From contig JAQCJC010000009.1 of the NCBI GenBank assembly GCA_027593245.1, positions 1 through 42,475 of the forward strand: DNA of 42,475 nt, written 5' to 3'. Below the pieces are notes generated by a model. That model searched no databases and was not told where the DNA came from. It worked only from the letters and a program-made list of their open reading frames with translations. Below, piece after piece: positions 18,092 through 28,376 of this stretch. The translations under genes were made by a program, and so were the position numbers. The first letter of the stretch is position 1. Each line of letters starts with the position of its first letter. The DNA comes from Bacteroidota bacterium. Lineage in GTDB: Bacteria > Bacteroidota > Bacteroidia > Flavobacteriales > Flavobacteriaceae.

Positions 18092-20431
18092 ATGGCAAAG
18101 AAAAAAACAAATAAGAAAACAAATTTTTCAAAGCAAAAGCGCTGGTTTTGGCTTTTATTTCTTTGCGGAATAAGTTTGATCCCTGTTATTTTCCTTTTGG
18201 CTTCTTTTGGTGCATTTGGCTTTATGCCCGACCATACTGCGCTTGAAAACCCCAGAACAAATTTAGCAACTGAGGTAATTTCATCGGACGGTGTTACACT
18301 TGGAAAATTTTACTACGAAGACAACCGCACGCCAGTCAGTTTTAATGAGCTTCCAAAACACTTAGTAGACGCCCTTATTGCGACTGAAGATATTCGTTAT
18401 TTTGATCATGCTGGAATAGATGCTCGTGGAACTTTAAGAGCATTATTTAAATTTGGCCAAGGTGGCGGTGCAAGTACAATTTCGCAACAGCTTGCCAAGC
18501 AGCTTTTTCATGGAGAAGGTTCAAGAAATACATTTGGGCGAATTACTCAAAAAATTAAAGAATGGGTCATCGCAACACGCCTCGAAAAACAGTACACCAA
18601 AGAGGAGATTATAGCTCAATATTTTAATATTTACGACTTTGGAAATAACGCTGATGGGATTCGAAGTGCTGCCCGAATTTATTTTGGCAAGGAACCTTCA
18701 GCTCTTAATTTAAAAGAATCAGCGATGTTGGTGGGGATGTTCAAAAATTCTTCCCTATATAATCCTCGTCCAGAGCGTAACCCTGTTGGAACAAAAAACC
18801 GACGAAATGTCGTGCTTTCACAAATGGAGAAATACGGTTTTATTACTCAAACAGTCAAGGATTCATTACAACAAACCCCATTAAATTTAAATTACACACC
18901 AGAGTCGCACCGTGAAGGCATTGCTACTTATTTTAGAGCGTATTTAAAAACCTTTTTAAAAGACTGGATTAACAAAAGCGAAAATGTTAAGCCCAATGGC
19001 GAAAAATACAACATCTACAAGGACGGACTTAAAATTCACACGACAATCGATTCTAGAATGCAATTCCTAGCAGAACAATCCGTCACAGAACACATGAAAG
19101 CCTTACAGGCCGAATTTTTTGTGCAAAACACACCCCGTCGCAATCCGACAGCTCCGTTTTTAAACCTTAAGGATGAAGAAATAGAAAGGCTGCTTAAGCT
19201 AGGGATGAAGCGATCAGAGCGTTGGCGAAAAATGCGGTATGATCTTAAAAAACCAGTACGAGAAATTATTGCTTCATTTGATAAGCCTACAAAAATGCGG
19301 GTCTTCTCTTGGACAGCGCCCAATAATGAAATCGATACTATACTGACGCCAATGGACTCAATGCGTTATTACAAATTTTTCTTAAGGGCAGGGATGATGT
19401 CTATGGAGCCACAAACCGGTTTTGTAAAGGCCTGGGTTGGTGGGTTTAACTACAAGCATTTTCAATACGATATGGTAAAACAAGGGAAACGACAAGTAGG
19501 CTCTACATTCAAGCCATTTGTTTATGCTGCAGCTATAGATCAATTACAGCTTTCACCCTGCGACACCTTTCCAAAAGCGCAAATTACTATTCCAGCGTTT
19601 AAATATGGAAATATGAAGCCTTGGGCCCCAAAAAATTCTAGTAAAAATTACGCTGGTTTCGAAACCTTAAAATCTGCTTTGGCCAATTCTAGAAATACAA
19701 TTACTGCGCGGTTAATGAACGAAATTGGCCCTCAGCCTGTAATCGATTTAGCAAAGAATCTTGGAGTAGAACAAAGAATTCCAGCGGTTCCCTCTATTGC
19801 TCTTGGGACCCCCGATTTGAGTGTTTATGAAATGGTGGCTGCCTATTCAACTTTCGCAAATAAAGGGGTGTATACAACCCCTGTCATGGTAACCCATATT
19901 GAAGATAAAAACGGGACACTGCTTTATCAGTTTTCTCCTCAAACCAAAGATGTTCTAAGTGAAGAGGTTGCTTATGTGGCGGTTAATTTAATGGAAGGGG
20001 TTACAAAGTTTGGCTCTGGTCAGCGTTTGCGCCACAATTTTGCCAAAAATCAAGCTGTTTTCAAAGAAATTATAACGGGGTACCCCTATCAATTTGATAA
20101 TCCAATTGCGGGTAAAACGGGAACTACTCAGAACCATAGTGATGGCTGGTTTATGGGTATGGTTCCTAACCTAGTTACTGGTGTTTGGGTAGGAGGAGAA
20201 GATCGCGCAACACATTTTAAGAGCATCATCTATGGTCAAGGCGCCTCTATGGCGTTGCCTATTTGGGCAAATTTTATGAAAGGATGTTATGCTATAGAAG
20301 ACCTTGAAATTTCAAAAGAAGAATTTGAAAAACCTGAAGAACTTTCTATTGAAACGGAATGTGATGTAACTCTTTCCGACGAAGAGGAAATGCCAGCCCA
20401 AGAGCTAATTATACCAGAAATTGACTTTTAA
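18092..20431 (+). CDS. Class A penicillin-binding protein (PBP1A)
   Basis: GT51 motifs EDIRYFDHAGID and GGASTISQQLAKQLF; transpeptidase GSTFKPF and AGKTGTT. Confidence 0.97.
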   Translation: MAKKKTNKKTNFSKQKRWFWLLFLCGISLIPVIFLLASFGAFGFMPDHTALENPRTNLATEVISSDGVTLGKFYYEDNRTPVSFNELPKHLVDALIATEDIRYFDHAGIDARGTLRALFKFGQGGGASTISQQLAKQLFHGEGSRNTFGRITQKIKEWVIATRLEKQYTKEEIIAQYFNIYDFGNNADGIRSAARIYFGKEPSALNLKESAMLVGMFKNSSLYNPRPERNPVGTKNRRNVVLSQMEKYGFITQTVKDSLQQTPLNLNYTPESHREGIATYFRAYLKTFLKDWINKSENVKPNGEKYNIYKDGLKIHTTIDSRMQFLAEQSVTEHMKALQAEFFVQNTPRRNPTAPFLNLKDEEIERLLKLGMKRSERWRKMRYDLKKPVREIIASFDKPTKMRVFSWTAPNNEIDTILTPMDSMRYYKFFLRAGMMSMEPQTGFVKAWVGGFNYKHFQYDMVKQGKRQVGSTFKPFVYAAAIDQLQLSPCDTFPKAQITIPAFKYGNMKPWAPKNSSKNYAGFETLKSALANSRNTITARLMNEIGPQPVIDLAKNLGVEQRIPAVPSIALGTPDLSVYEMVAAYSTFANKGVYTTPVMVTHIEDKNGTLLYQFSPQTKDVLSEEVAYVAVNLMEGVTKFGSGQRLRHNFAKNQAVFKEIITGYPYQFDNPIAGKTGTTQNHSDGWFMGMVPNLVTGVWVGGEDRATHFKSIIYGQGASMALPIWANFMKGCYAIEDLEISKEEFEKPEELSIETECDVTLSDEEEMPAQELIIPEIDF

Positions 20432-20452
20432 TAAGGTAAAACAAACACGCTT

Positions 20453-21154
20453 ATGATTAATAAAAAAGTAGAAAATGTACAACAAGCATTGATGGGGGTT
20501 GAAAGCGGGATGACCTTACTCTTAGGAGGATTCGGATTGTGTGGAATACCCGAAAATGCTATTGCTGAATTAGTTGCCATGAATGTCAACAATCTTACAT
20601 GTATTTCCAACAATGCTGGGGTAGATGATTTTGGACTTGGTCTATTATTACAAAAACATCAAATTAAAAAAATGGTATCTTCATATGTTGGAGAAAATGA
20701 TGAATTTGAACGTCAAATGTTATCAGGAGAACTTGATGTCGAGCTTATCCCTCAAGGGACATTAGCAGAGCGTTGTCGCGCGGCTCAAGCGGGCTTTCCA
20801 GCAGTATATACACCGGCTGGCTTTGGTACTGAAGTTGCAGAAGGAAAAGAAACCCGTGAATTTGATGGAAAAATGTATGTTTTAGAACACGCATTTAAGG
20901 CCGATTTTTCTTTTGTCAAAGCATGGAAAGGTGACGCAGCAGGAAATTTAATTTTCAAAGGGACGGCTCGAAACTTTAACCCAAATATGTGCGGGGCAGC
21001 AACCATTACTGTTGCGGAAGTCGAGGAATTAGTACCTGTAGGCACATTAGATCCAAACCAAATTCATGTACCTGGAATCTTTGTTCAACGCATATTTCAG
21101 GGTAAAGATTACGAGAAGCGCATTGAGCAACGAACAATTACCCCAAAAAACTAA
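20453..21154 (+). CDS. scoA: 3-oxoacid/succinyl-CoA CoA-transferase subunit A
   Basis: [33 protein letters not shown]. Confidence 0.93.
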   Translation: MINKKVENVQQALMGVESGMTLLLGGFGLCGIPENAIAELVAMNVNNLTCISNNAGVDDFGLGLLLQKHQIKKMVSSYVGENDEFERQMLSGELDVELIPQGTLAERCRAAQAGFPAVYTPAGFGTEVAEGKETREFDGKMYVLEHAFKADFSFVKAWKGDAAGNLIFKGTARNFNPNMCGAATITVAEVEELVPVGTLDPNQIHVPGIFVQRIFQGKDYEKRIEQRTITPKN

Positions 21155-21166
21155 AACCAGAACGCT

Positions 21167-21820
21167 ATGTTAGACAAAAATGGAATTGCAAAACGTATTG
21201 CAAAAGAAGTTAAAAATGGATACTATGTCAATTTAGGCATCGGTATTCCAACCCTTGTTGCGAATTTTGTTCGCGATGATATTGAGGTTGAGTTTCAAAG
21301 TGAAAACGGAATTTTGGGCATGGGGCCTTTCCCTTTTGATGGAGAAGAAGATGCGGATTTAATCAATGCAGGAAAACAAACCATCACTGCTTTGGATGGT
21401 GCTAGTTTTTTTGATTCAGCCATGAGTTTTTCTATGATTAGAGGGCAGCACGTCGATTTAACTATTTTGGGGGCCATGGAAGTGGCTGAAAATGGTGACA
21501 TTGCCAATTGGAAAATCCCTGGTCGTTTAGTCAAAGGCATGGGTGGTGCTATGGATTTAGTGGCAAGTGCTGACAATATAATTGTTGCTATGATGCATAC
21601 CAATAAAAAAGGCGCCTCCAAACTTTTGAAGCGGTGTACCCTTCCTCTTACAGGAGTTAATTGTGTAAAAAAGATAGTCACAAATTTGGCTGTTATGGAG
21701 GTTACCTCCAAAGGATTTAAACTTGTTGAACGTGCACCAGGGGTGTCAGTTGAAACTATTCTAGAAGCTACTGATGGGCATGTTATTATTGATGGTGAAA
21801 TTCCTGAAATGGCATTATAA
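21167..21820 (+). CDS. scoB: 3-oxoacid/succinyl-CoA CoA-transferase subunit B
   Basis: VNLGIGIPTLVANF; active-site SENGILGMGPFP. Confidence 0.94.
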   Translation: MLDKNGIAKRIAKEVKNGYYVNLGIGIPTLVANFVRDDIEVEFQSENGILGMGPFPFDGEEDADLINAGKQTITALDGASFFDSAMSFSMIRGQHVDLTILGAMEVAENGDIANWKIPGRLVKGMGGAMDLVASADNIIVAMMHTNKKGASKLLKRCTLPLTGVNCVKKIVTNLAVMEVTSKGFKLVERAPGVSVETILEATDGHVIIDGEIPEMAL

Positions 21821-23497
21821 TCCTTTTGGAATAGCGTCAATCAAGCGCTTTGTGTAGTCGTTTTTTGGGGAGTTATAAACTTCATCAGCCTCGCCCTGCT
21901 CTACAATCTCACCCTTGTTCATGACCAGCAGTTGATCGGCCATATATTTCACAACGGCTAAATCATGTGAAATAAAAATATAAGTGAATCCAAAATCTTC
22001 TTTGAGGGTGTTTAGCAAATTCAAAACTTTGGCCTGTACAGATATGTCCAGAGCTGATACGGACTCATCACATAAAATTAATTTTGGATTAACGGCAATG
22101 GTTCGTGCAATGCCAATACGTTGGCGCTGACCGCCTGAAAACTCATGCGGGTAGCGATCAAAAGAGGAAGCTTCCAAACCAACTTTTCCTAGGAGCTCCA
22201 GTGTCTTTAATTTGCGTTCAGAGCTGTTATTGTACAGTTTATGAATTTTCATGGGCTCCATAATTGCTGCACCTACGGTCAATCTAGGATTGAGTGATGC
22301 AAACGGGTCTTGGAAAATGATTTGAATTTCTTTTCTTAATGTACGAATTTCTTTAGAGGTCATTTTACAGAGGTCTTTTCCTCTGTAAAAAACAGTTCCA
22401 GCAGTTGCTTTATCAAGTTGTAAAATGGTTTTTCCTAATGTTGATTTTCCACATCCAGACTCTCCAACAAGCCCTAATATTTCTCCTTCATAAAGCTTAA
22501 AACTCACCTTATGCACTGCTTTAAAAGCTACAGTTTTTTTTAAGAACCCAATTTTGCTGTAATAGGTTTTTTCAAGATTGATAACCTCTAAGAGTGGGGC
22601 CCTGTTGTACAATTGGGTATGCTTTTTAGCCCGATCGGCTTTTGAAATCTCTTTGGATGCGTTTGCATTAGCCAAAATCGAGGCAACCGTTGGCAGTTCT
22701 TTTAAGCGCACATTAAGGGACGGCCGAGCAGAAATTAAGGCTTTGGTGTACTCGTTTTTTGGAGCCTTAAATACACTTTTAGTAAGGCCTTGTTCTACTA
22801 TTTTCCCTTTGTACATCACTAGTGTTCGTTTTGCAATTTCAGAAACTAAAGCAAGATCATGACTAATAAAAATGACACTCATTTCTGTCTCTTTCTGAAG
22901 CTCTTTAATCAAGGAAATAATCTCCTTTTGTACAGTCACATCTAGTGCTGTTGTAGGCTCGTCTGCTATTAACAAGTCGGGTTTACAAGCGACTGCTATT
23001 GCTATCATAATGCGTTGTTGCTGACCGCCTGAAAGTTCGTGAGGGTATTTGTTAAACGCTTGGTTTGGGAGTGGAATTTTTACCCGCTCAAATAGACGAA
23101 TAACTTCTGTATTGGCTTCAGCTTCAGTTATTGTTTCATGTTGCAAAAGAACTTCGCTTACTTGTGTGCCACACTTCATTGAGGGGTTCAGTGCGCTCAT
23201 AGGTTCTTGAAAAATCATACTGACTTTTTTACCTCTAATGCGCTCAATTTCTTTCTTTGACGCCTTGTTCAAATCTAAGCCATCAAAAACAATTGCACCT
23301 TCAATTATAGCATTGTGAAGCAATCTCATTATAGCCAAAGCGGTAATAGATTTGCCACTACCGGATTCTCCTACTAGACCTAAAATTTCATTTTTATGAA
23401 CGTCAAAATTAATACCGTGCAGGACGCTGTATTGAGTGTCATTCTTTTTGAAGGAAATGTTTAGGTTTTTTACAGTAAGTAAATGCTGGTTTTTCAT
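21815..23497 (-). CDS. Double-ATPase ABC protein of the dipeptide/oligopeptide (Dpp/Opp/YejF) type
   Basis: Two Walker A (GESGSGKS, GESGCGKS), two signature motifs (LSGGQQQR, FSGGQRQR); no permease or binding protein nearby. Confidence 0.93.
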   Translation of the reverse strand: MKNQHLLTVKNLNISFKKNDTQYSVLHGINFDVHKNEILGLVGESGSGKSITALAIMRLLHNAIIEGAIVFDGLDLNKASKKEIERIRGKKVSMIFQEPMSALNPSMKCGTQVSEVLLQHETITEAEANTEVIRLFERVKIPLPNQAFNKYPHELSGGQQQRIMIAIAVACKPDLLIADEPTTALDVTVQKEIISLIKELQKETEMSVIFISHDLALVSEIAKRTLVMYKGKIVEQGLTKSVFKAPKNEYTKALISARPSLNVRLKELPTVASILANANASKEISKADRAKKHTQLYNRAPLLEVINLEKTYYSKIGFLKKTVAFKAVHKVSFKLYEGEILGLVGESGCGKSTLGKTILQLDKATAGTVFYRGKDLCKMTSKEIRTLRKEIQIIFQDPFASLNPRLTVGAAIMEPMKIHKLYNNSSERKLKTLELLGKVGLEASSFDRYPHEFSGGQRQRIGIARTIAVNPKLILCDESVSALDISVQAKVLNLLNTLKEDFGFTYIFISHDLAVVKYMADQLLVMNKGEIVEQGEADEVYNSPKNDYTKRLIDAIPKGL

Positions 23498-23500
23498 TAC

Positions 23501-24217
23501 TTAAATATAAGCAATTTCAGCTTTGTCTAGTAGCATTTCTCCACGAAGGCGCAATAGTATTTGAGCTACAGCCAAGGTGTCTTTTTCACAGTAGTTAACG
23601 ATACGTTCAATGTTGTTTTCTTTGTAAAAAACACCATACACTTCACTGCCGTCTATATCATCCTTAGGGCTAGGAATTTCCAAGACATTGGTCATTAACT
23701 TAAGTGAGGTGTAATGTTTGTAGTCTCCAAATTTCCATAGATCAAGAGTGTCTAGGTGAGGAACTTCCCATGGTTTTTTTCCAAAAAGGTTGAGTTTTGA
23801 AGGGAGCTTCATTTTATTTATGATCATCCTTCGCGCGATGTATGGGAAGTCGAACTCCTTACCATTGTGGGCACATAGAACAAATTTGGGGTGTTTAAAA
23901 TGGCGTTCAATTAGTGAATTGAATTGACTCAAAATTTCTTTTTCTTCGCCATAAAAAGAGGTGATTCGAAATGCTCTTGAGGGCGAATCGGACGCGAAAT
24001 AACCTACAGAAATACAGATGATTTTGCCAAATTCTGCCCATATTCCCGCGCGGGGGTAAAACTCCTCTGCAGTATATTCGTCTTTGCGCTGGTATTTAGA
24101 TTTTTGTTTCCAAAGCGCTTTTTTTTCAGCTGTTAGGGCTGAGAAATCTTCAAACTCAGGGACGGTTTCAATGTCTAAAAACAGAACATGCTCAAGATTG
24201 ATTTTGGAGATCATCAT
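23501..24217 (-). CDS. Predicted 3'-5' exonuclease, PolB-like DEDD family
   Basis: FLDIETVPEF (DxE), CAHNGKEFDFPYIARR, YCEKDTLAVAQILLRL. Confidence 0.82.
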   Translation of the reverse strand: MMISKINLEHVLFLDIETVPEFEDFSALTAEKKALWKQKSKYQRKDEYTAEEFYPRAGIWAEFGKIICISVGYFASDSPSRAFRITSFYGEEKEILSQFNSLIERHFKHPKFVLCAHNGKEFDFPYIARRMIINKMKLPSKLNLFGKKPWEVPHLDTLDLWKFGDYKHYTSLKLMTNVLEIPSPKDDIDGSEVYGVFYKENNIERIVNYCEKDTLAVAQILLRLRGEMLLDKAEIAYI

Positions 24218-25361
24218 TTAACATTTTATAAGCTTCTTCGATGTAGATTGAGATGTCGTCAGAAAATATTTGGTTTGCTGCATCAGGCGATTTTTGATGC
24301 CCCAATCGGACAATAATGATATTGTCTTCGGGCTCTACTATAACATATTGACCAAGGTGACCACGCATCATAAAAAAGGATTTACCGTCGCGTTTTTGCA
24401 TCCAAAATCCGTAGCCGTATTGTGGACTTTCAGCAAACCTTGGGGTAATTGACCTCGCAACGAATGCAGAATCCAAAAGTTGTTCGCCCCTCCATTTACC
24501 ATGATCTTTATAAAGTTTTCCAAAGCGGGCAAAATCTTTTGCATTGCTGGCAATACAGCAGTAGGCTTTTACCAAGTCGTGTTCTTTGCTGTCTACTTGC
24601 CATAGGGTCTCATTTTCACTGCCTAAGGGTTTCCAAAAGCTTTCTGTAAGGTAATCGTATAGTTTTTTGCCTGTTGCTTTTTCAATGACCATCGCCAATA
24701 ATTGTGTGTCGCCACTTGAATATTTATAGGCCTGACCGGGTTCATTGACGACCTTAAGCCCAAGAATAACTTTTTCCAAATCATCATCAAAATAGGCTCT
24801 TGTGGTAATGGATAAAGGGGAGTAATATTTTTCATCCCAATTGGTGCCCGAAGCCATCGAGGACAAATCGCCTACGGTCATTTTTGCGGCTAGACCCTCG
24901 CTAAATTCAGGGAAGAAATCACTTACCGGTTGGTCTAAACTTTTTATATACCCCTCTTCGATGGCCTTGCCCATTAGCCCAGATACATAGCTTTTGGCCA
25001 TAGAAAAAGAGTTGGTTTTTGAGTTTTCATCAAATCCATCATAATAGTTTTCAAACCAAATGCTGTCATTTTTAATGATGACATAGGCGATGGCCCCATA
25101 AGTCTCATTGTATTTTTGAAGGCGCTCTGTTTCACTAACGCTGTTGTAGTCTTTGTGCTTTGGCCATGGTTGAGGCACATCATTCTCAATTTTTACATTA
25201 TCAAATTCTTTATAATCCTCTAAAAACGCGGTGGTGTAGCCCTTGGCATAAATTGTTCTAACAGCCTTGAGCAGGTAGTCTGTGTCCGTAATATAAAGGA
25301 TGGCGATAAGACCAATAATGGTCAGTAAACCCCATTTTAGCGTACGCTTTAGTATGTTCAT
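24192..25361 (-). CDS. Serine hydrolase, class C beta-lactamase/DD-peptidase-like
   Basis: SMAKSYVSGL (SxxK), YKYSSGDTQLLAMVIEKATG; N-terminal TM. Confidence 0.9.
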   Translation of the reverse strand: MNILKRTLKWGLLTIIGLIAILYITDTDYLLKAVRTIYAKGYTTAFLEDYKEFDNVKIENDVPQPWPKHKDYNSVSETERLQKYNETYGAIAYVIIKNDSIWFENYYDGFDENSKTNSFSMAKSYVSGLMGKAIEEGYIKSLDQPVSDFFPEFSEGLAAKMTVGDLSSMASGTNWDEKYYSPLSITTRAYFDDDLEKVILGLKVVNEPGQAYKYSSGDTQLLAMVIEKATGKKLYDYLTESFWKPLGSENETLWQVDSKEHDLVKAYCCIASNAKDFARFGKLYKDHGKWRGEQLLDSAFVARSITPRFAESPQYGYGFWMQKRDGKSFFMMRGHLGQYVIVEPEDNIIIVRLGHQKSPDAANQIFSDDISIYIEEAYKMLNDDLQNQS

Positions 25362-25413
25362 GCTGTTTGTAATTTGGTCTAAAGATAATTAAAAAAAGGC
25401 TTCAGATTTTTTC

Positions 25414-26403
25414 CTAACCAAGAAGTTTCACAATATCCTTGGCAAAATAACTGGCAATAAGGTCTGCCCCAGCGCGTTTAAACGCCATGGTGGCTTCTAG
25501 TACCGCTTGGTCGTGGTCCAACCATCCTTTTTCGCTTGCGGCTTTAATCATGGCATATTCGCCACTCACTTGATAGGCCGCAACAGGCACATCAAATTCA
25601 TTTTTGACCTCTCTAATGATATCTAAATAGGGTAAGCCAGGTTTGACCATCACAATATCGGCACCTTCATCAATATCCATCTCTGTTTCGCGCAGGGCTT
25701 CAAAGCGGTTGGCATAGTCCATTTGATAGGTTTTTTTGTCATTTGGAATATTGTTTTGTTCTGCTGGTGCAGAATCCAGTGCATCTCTAAACGGGCCATA
25801 AAATGATGAAGCATATTTGGCACTATAACTCATAATGCCAGTGTCTATAAATCCATCGTCTTCCAGCGCTTCCCTAATGCTTAAAATGCGGCCATCCATC
25901 ATGTCGCTAGGCGCAACAAAATTGGCGCCTGCTTCGGCATGAGATATACTCATTTGTGCCAAAACATCAACGGTAGGGTCGTTAACGATTTTTCCGTTTT
26001 CTATAATGCCATCATGGCCATAAATGGAATAGGGGTCCAAGGCAACGTCTGTCATGACCAACATTTCTGGACAGGTGTTTTTGATGGTTATAATGGCGCG
26101 TTGCATCAGTCCATTGGGGTTTAGGGCCTCGGTTCCACGGTTGTCTTTTAACTTGTCTTCAACTTTCACAAACAACAAAACGGCTTTAAGCCCCAAAGAC
26201 CACAAAAGTTTTACCTCCGCTTGAAGCGTATCCAAACTAAAGCGGTAGTAATTGGGCATCGATGGAATTTCGTCTTTAATCCCTTTGCCTTCTACCACAA
26301 AAAGAGGGACTAAAAAGTCATTTGGTTTAATACTGTTTTCACGCACTAAACTTCGAATGGATGCGTTGGCGCGTAAACGTCTGTTTCTTCTTAATGGATA
26401 CAT
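25414..26403 (-). CDS. hemB: Porphobilinogen synthase (delta-aminolevulinate dehydratase)
   Basis: RRLRANASIRSLVRE, SMPNYYRFS, MVKPGLPYLDIIREVK, VAAYQVSGEYAMIKAA. Confidence 0.98.
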   Translation of the reverse strand: MYPLRRNRRLRANASIRSLVRENSIKPNDFLVPLFVVEGKGIKDEIPSMPNYYRFSLDTLQAEVKLLWSLGLKAVLLFVKVEDKLKDNRGTEALNPNGLMQRAIITIKNTCPEMLVMTDVALDPYSIYGHDGIIENGKIVNDPTVDVLAQMSISHAEAGANFVAPSDMMDGRILSIREALEDDGFIDTGIMSYSAKYASSFYGPFRDALDSAPAEQNNIPNDKKTYQMDYANRFEALRETEMDIDEGADIVMVKPGLPYLDIIREVKNEFDVPVAAYQVSGEYAMIKAASEKGWLDHDQAVLEATMAFKRAGADLIASYFAKDIVKLLG

Positions 26404-26421
26404 AATTAATAGTTTTAAGCT

Positions 26422-27333
26422 TTAAGCTGAAGCAGCCCATTCAATAGGGTTTTTTAAGACTTCAATTAATTTTTCTTCTTCACTACCTTTTTCTGGGTGA
26501 TGATCGTACACCCACTGCACGTGTGCGGGCAGACTCATTAAAATACTTTCAATTCTACCGTTAGTTTTTAGTCCAAACAAGGTGCCTTTGTCATGAACCA
26601 AATTAAATTCCACATAACGCCCTCGTCTGATTTCTTGCCAATCGCGTTGAGCTTCTGTGTATGTTAGGTTTTTTCTTTTCTCGACAATTGGTGTATAAGC
26701 TTCCAAGAAACTATCGCCAACTTCTGTTACAAAAGCGTACCATTGTTCCATATCCATGGTGTCGTTGGCTTTACAATAATCGAAAAACAATCCACCAATA
26801 CCACGGCCCTCATTTCTGTGGCTGTTGTAGAAATATTCGTCGCAACGTTTTTTGTAGTCTTCGTAAAAGTTTTTATCGTGTTTGTCGCATGCAGATTTAC
26901 AAACGCTGTGGAAATGCTTTGCATCTTCTTCAAACAAATAATATGGGGTTAAATCTTGTCCACCGCCAAACCACTGATCTACAATAGCCCCCTCTTTATC
27001 ATACATTTCAAAATAACGCCAATTGGCATGCACTGTGGGGACCATGGGGCTTTTCGGATGAATAACCAAACTCAAACCGCAAGCAAAAAAATCGACTTCA
27101 CCAACATTAAAATAGGCCTGCATTGCTGGAGGAAGTGGGCCATGGACTTTAGAAATATTGACACCTCCTTTTTCAAATACAGCACCATTCTGAATGATAC
27201 GTGTGCGGCCACCGCCCCCTTCCTTACGTACCCATAGATCTTCTTCAAATTTTGCCAGCCCATCAATCGCTTCTAGACTAGAGGTGATTTGATCTTGTAG
27301 CCCTTCAATATAGTTGTAAAATTGACTCTTCAC
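26422..27333 (-). CDS. hemF: Oxygen-dependent coproporphyrinogen III oxidase
   Basis: WFGGGQDLTPYYL, RGIGGLFFDY, RRGRYVEFNLVHDKGTLFGLKTNGRIESILMSLP. Confidence 0.98.
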   Translation of the reverse strand: MKSQFYNYIEGLQDQITSSLEAIDGLAKFEEDLWVRKEGGGGRTRIIQNGAVFEKGGVNISKVHGPLPPAMQAYFNVGEVDFFACGLSLVIHPKSPMVPTVHANWRYFEMYDKEGAIVDQWFGGGQDLTPYYLFEEDAKHFHSVCKSACDKHDKNFYEDYKKRCDEYFYNSHRNEGRGIGGLFFDYCKANDTMDMEQWYAFVTEVGDSFLEAYTPIVEKRKNLTYTEAQRDWQEIRRGRYVEFNLVHDKGTLFGLKTNGRIESILMSLPAHVQWVYDHHPEKGSEEEKLIEVLKNPIEWAASA

Positions 27334-27350
27334 AGCTGTTGCTTTTGGGG

Positions 27351-28376
27351 TTAGTTCGAATAGGATTTTACCGCATCAATAAATGCTTTGGCATGATCGA
27401 CAGGAATGTTAGGGAGTATTCCATGACCAAGATTCACAATGTATTTATCTTTACCAAAAGCATCAATCATTTGATGTACCATTGTTTTGATTTCGGAAGG
27501 TGGAGAAAGCAATCTTGAAGGGTCAAAATTACCTTGAAGTGTGATGTTCCCCCCCGTTAAATATCTTGCGTTTCTAGCCGAGCAAGTCCAATCGACACCC
27601 AAGGCAGACGCATTAGATTTTGCCATTTCACCTAAGGCAAACCAGCATCCTTTACCAAAGGCAATTACGGGGGCATCGTCTTTAAGAGCTTCAATTATTT
27701 GGTTAATGTACTGCCAAGAAAACTCTTGATAATCCGTAGGGGAAAGCATACCGCCCCAAGAATCAAAAATTTGTACAGCATTCACACCAGCTTTTACTTT
27801 TTCTTTTAAATAAGCAATAGTGGTATCTGTAATTTTTTGTAATAATTGATGTGCTGCAATGGGATTTGAAAAACAGAATGCTTTTGCTTTATCGAAATTT
27901 TTACTGCCTTGCCCTTGAACACAATAGCACAAAATTGTCCATGGAGACCCTGCAAATCCTATTAAAGGGATTTCATCGTTAAGCAGTTCTTTTGTGGCTT
28001 TAATAGCTTTATACACATAATCTAATTCTTCTTTTACGTCTGGAACAATTACATGATCAACATCTTTTTGCGTGCGTACAGGGTGGGGTAAATAGGGACC
28101 AAAGTTTGGTTTCATTTCGACCTCAATGTTCATCGCTTGAGGAATGACAAGTATGTCGCAAAATAAAATTGCGGCGTCCATTCCAAATCGACGAATAGGT
28201 TGAACGGTAATTTCACTTGCAAGCTCGGGAGTTCTACAGCGTGTAAAAAAATCATATTTTTCTTTAATGGCCATAAATTCAGGCAAATAGCGTCCTGCTT
28301 GACGCATCATCCATACAGGAGGGCGTTGGACGGTTTCCCCTTTTAGTGCACGTAAAAATAAATCGTTTTTAATCAT
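27351..28376 (-). CDS. hemE: Uroporphyrinogen decarboxylase
   Basis: [44 protein letters not shown]; start set to [13 protein letters not shown]. Confidence 0.98.
   Translation of the reverse strand: MIKNDLFLRALKGETVQRPPVWMMRQAGRYLPEFMAIKEKYDFFTRCRTPELASEITVQPIRRFGMDAAILFCDILVIPQAMNIEVEMKPNFGPYLPHPVRTQKDVDHVIVPDVKEELDYVYKAIKATKELLNDEIPLIGFAGSPWTILCYCVQGQGSKNFDKAKAFCFSNPIAAHQLLQKITDTTIAYLKEKVKAGVNAVQIFDSWGGMLSPTDYQEFSWQYINQIIEALKDDAPVIAFGKGCWFALGEMAKSNASALGVDWTCSARNARYLTGGNITLQGNFDPSRLLSPPSEIKTMVHQMIDAFGKDKYIVNLGHGILPNIPVDHAKAFIDAVKSYSN

Noticed and set aside
21295-21840. 181-aa minus-strand ORF
   Set aside because: Fully antisense to the well-supported scoB coding region; no recognisable domain, low-complexity composition typical of shadow ORFs
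26661-26987. Several plus-strand ORFs over hemF
   Set aside because: Overlapping shadow ORFs in multiple frames opposite a clear hemF
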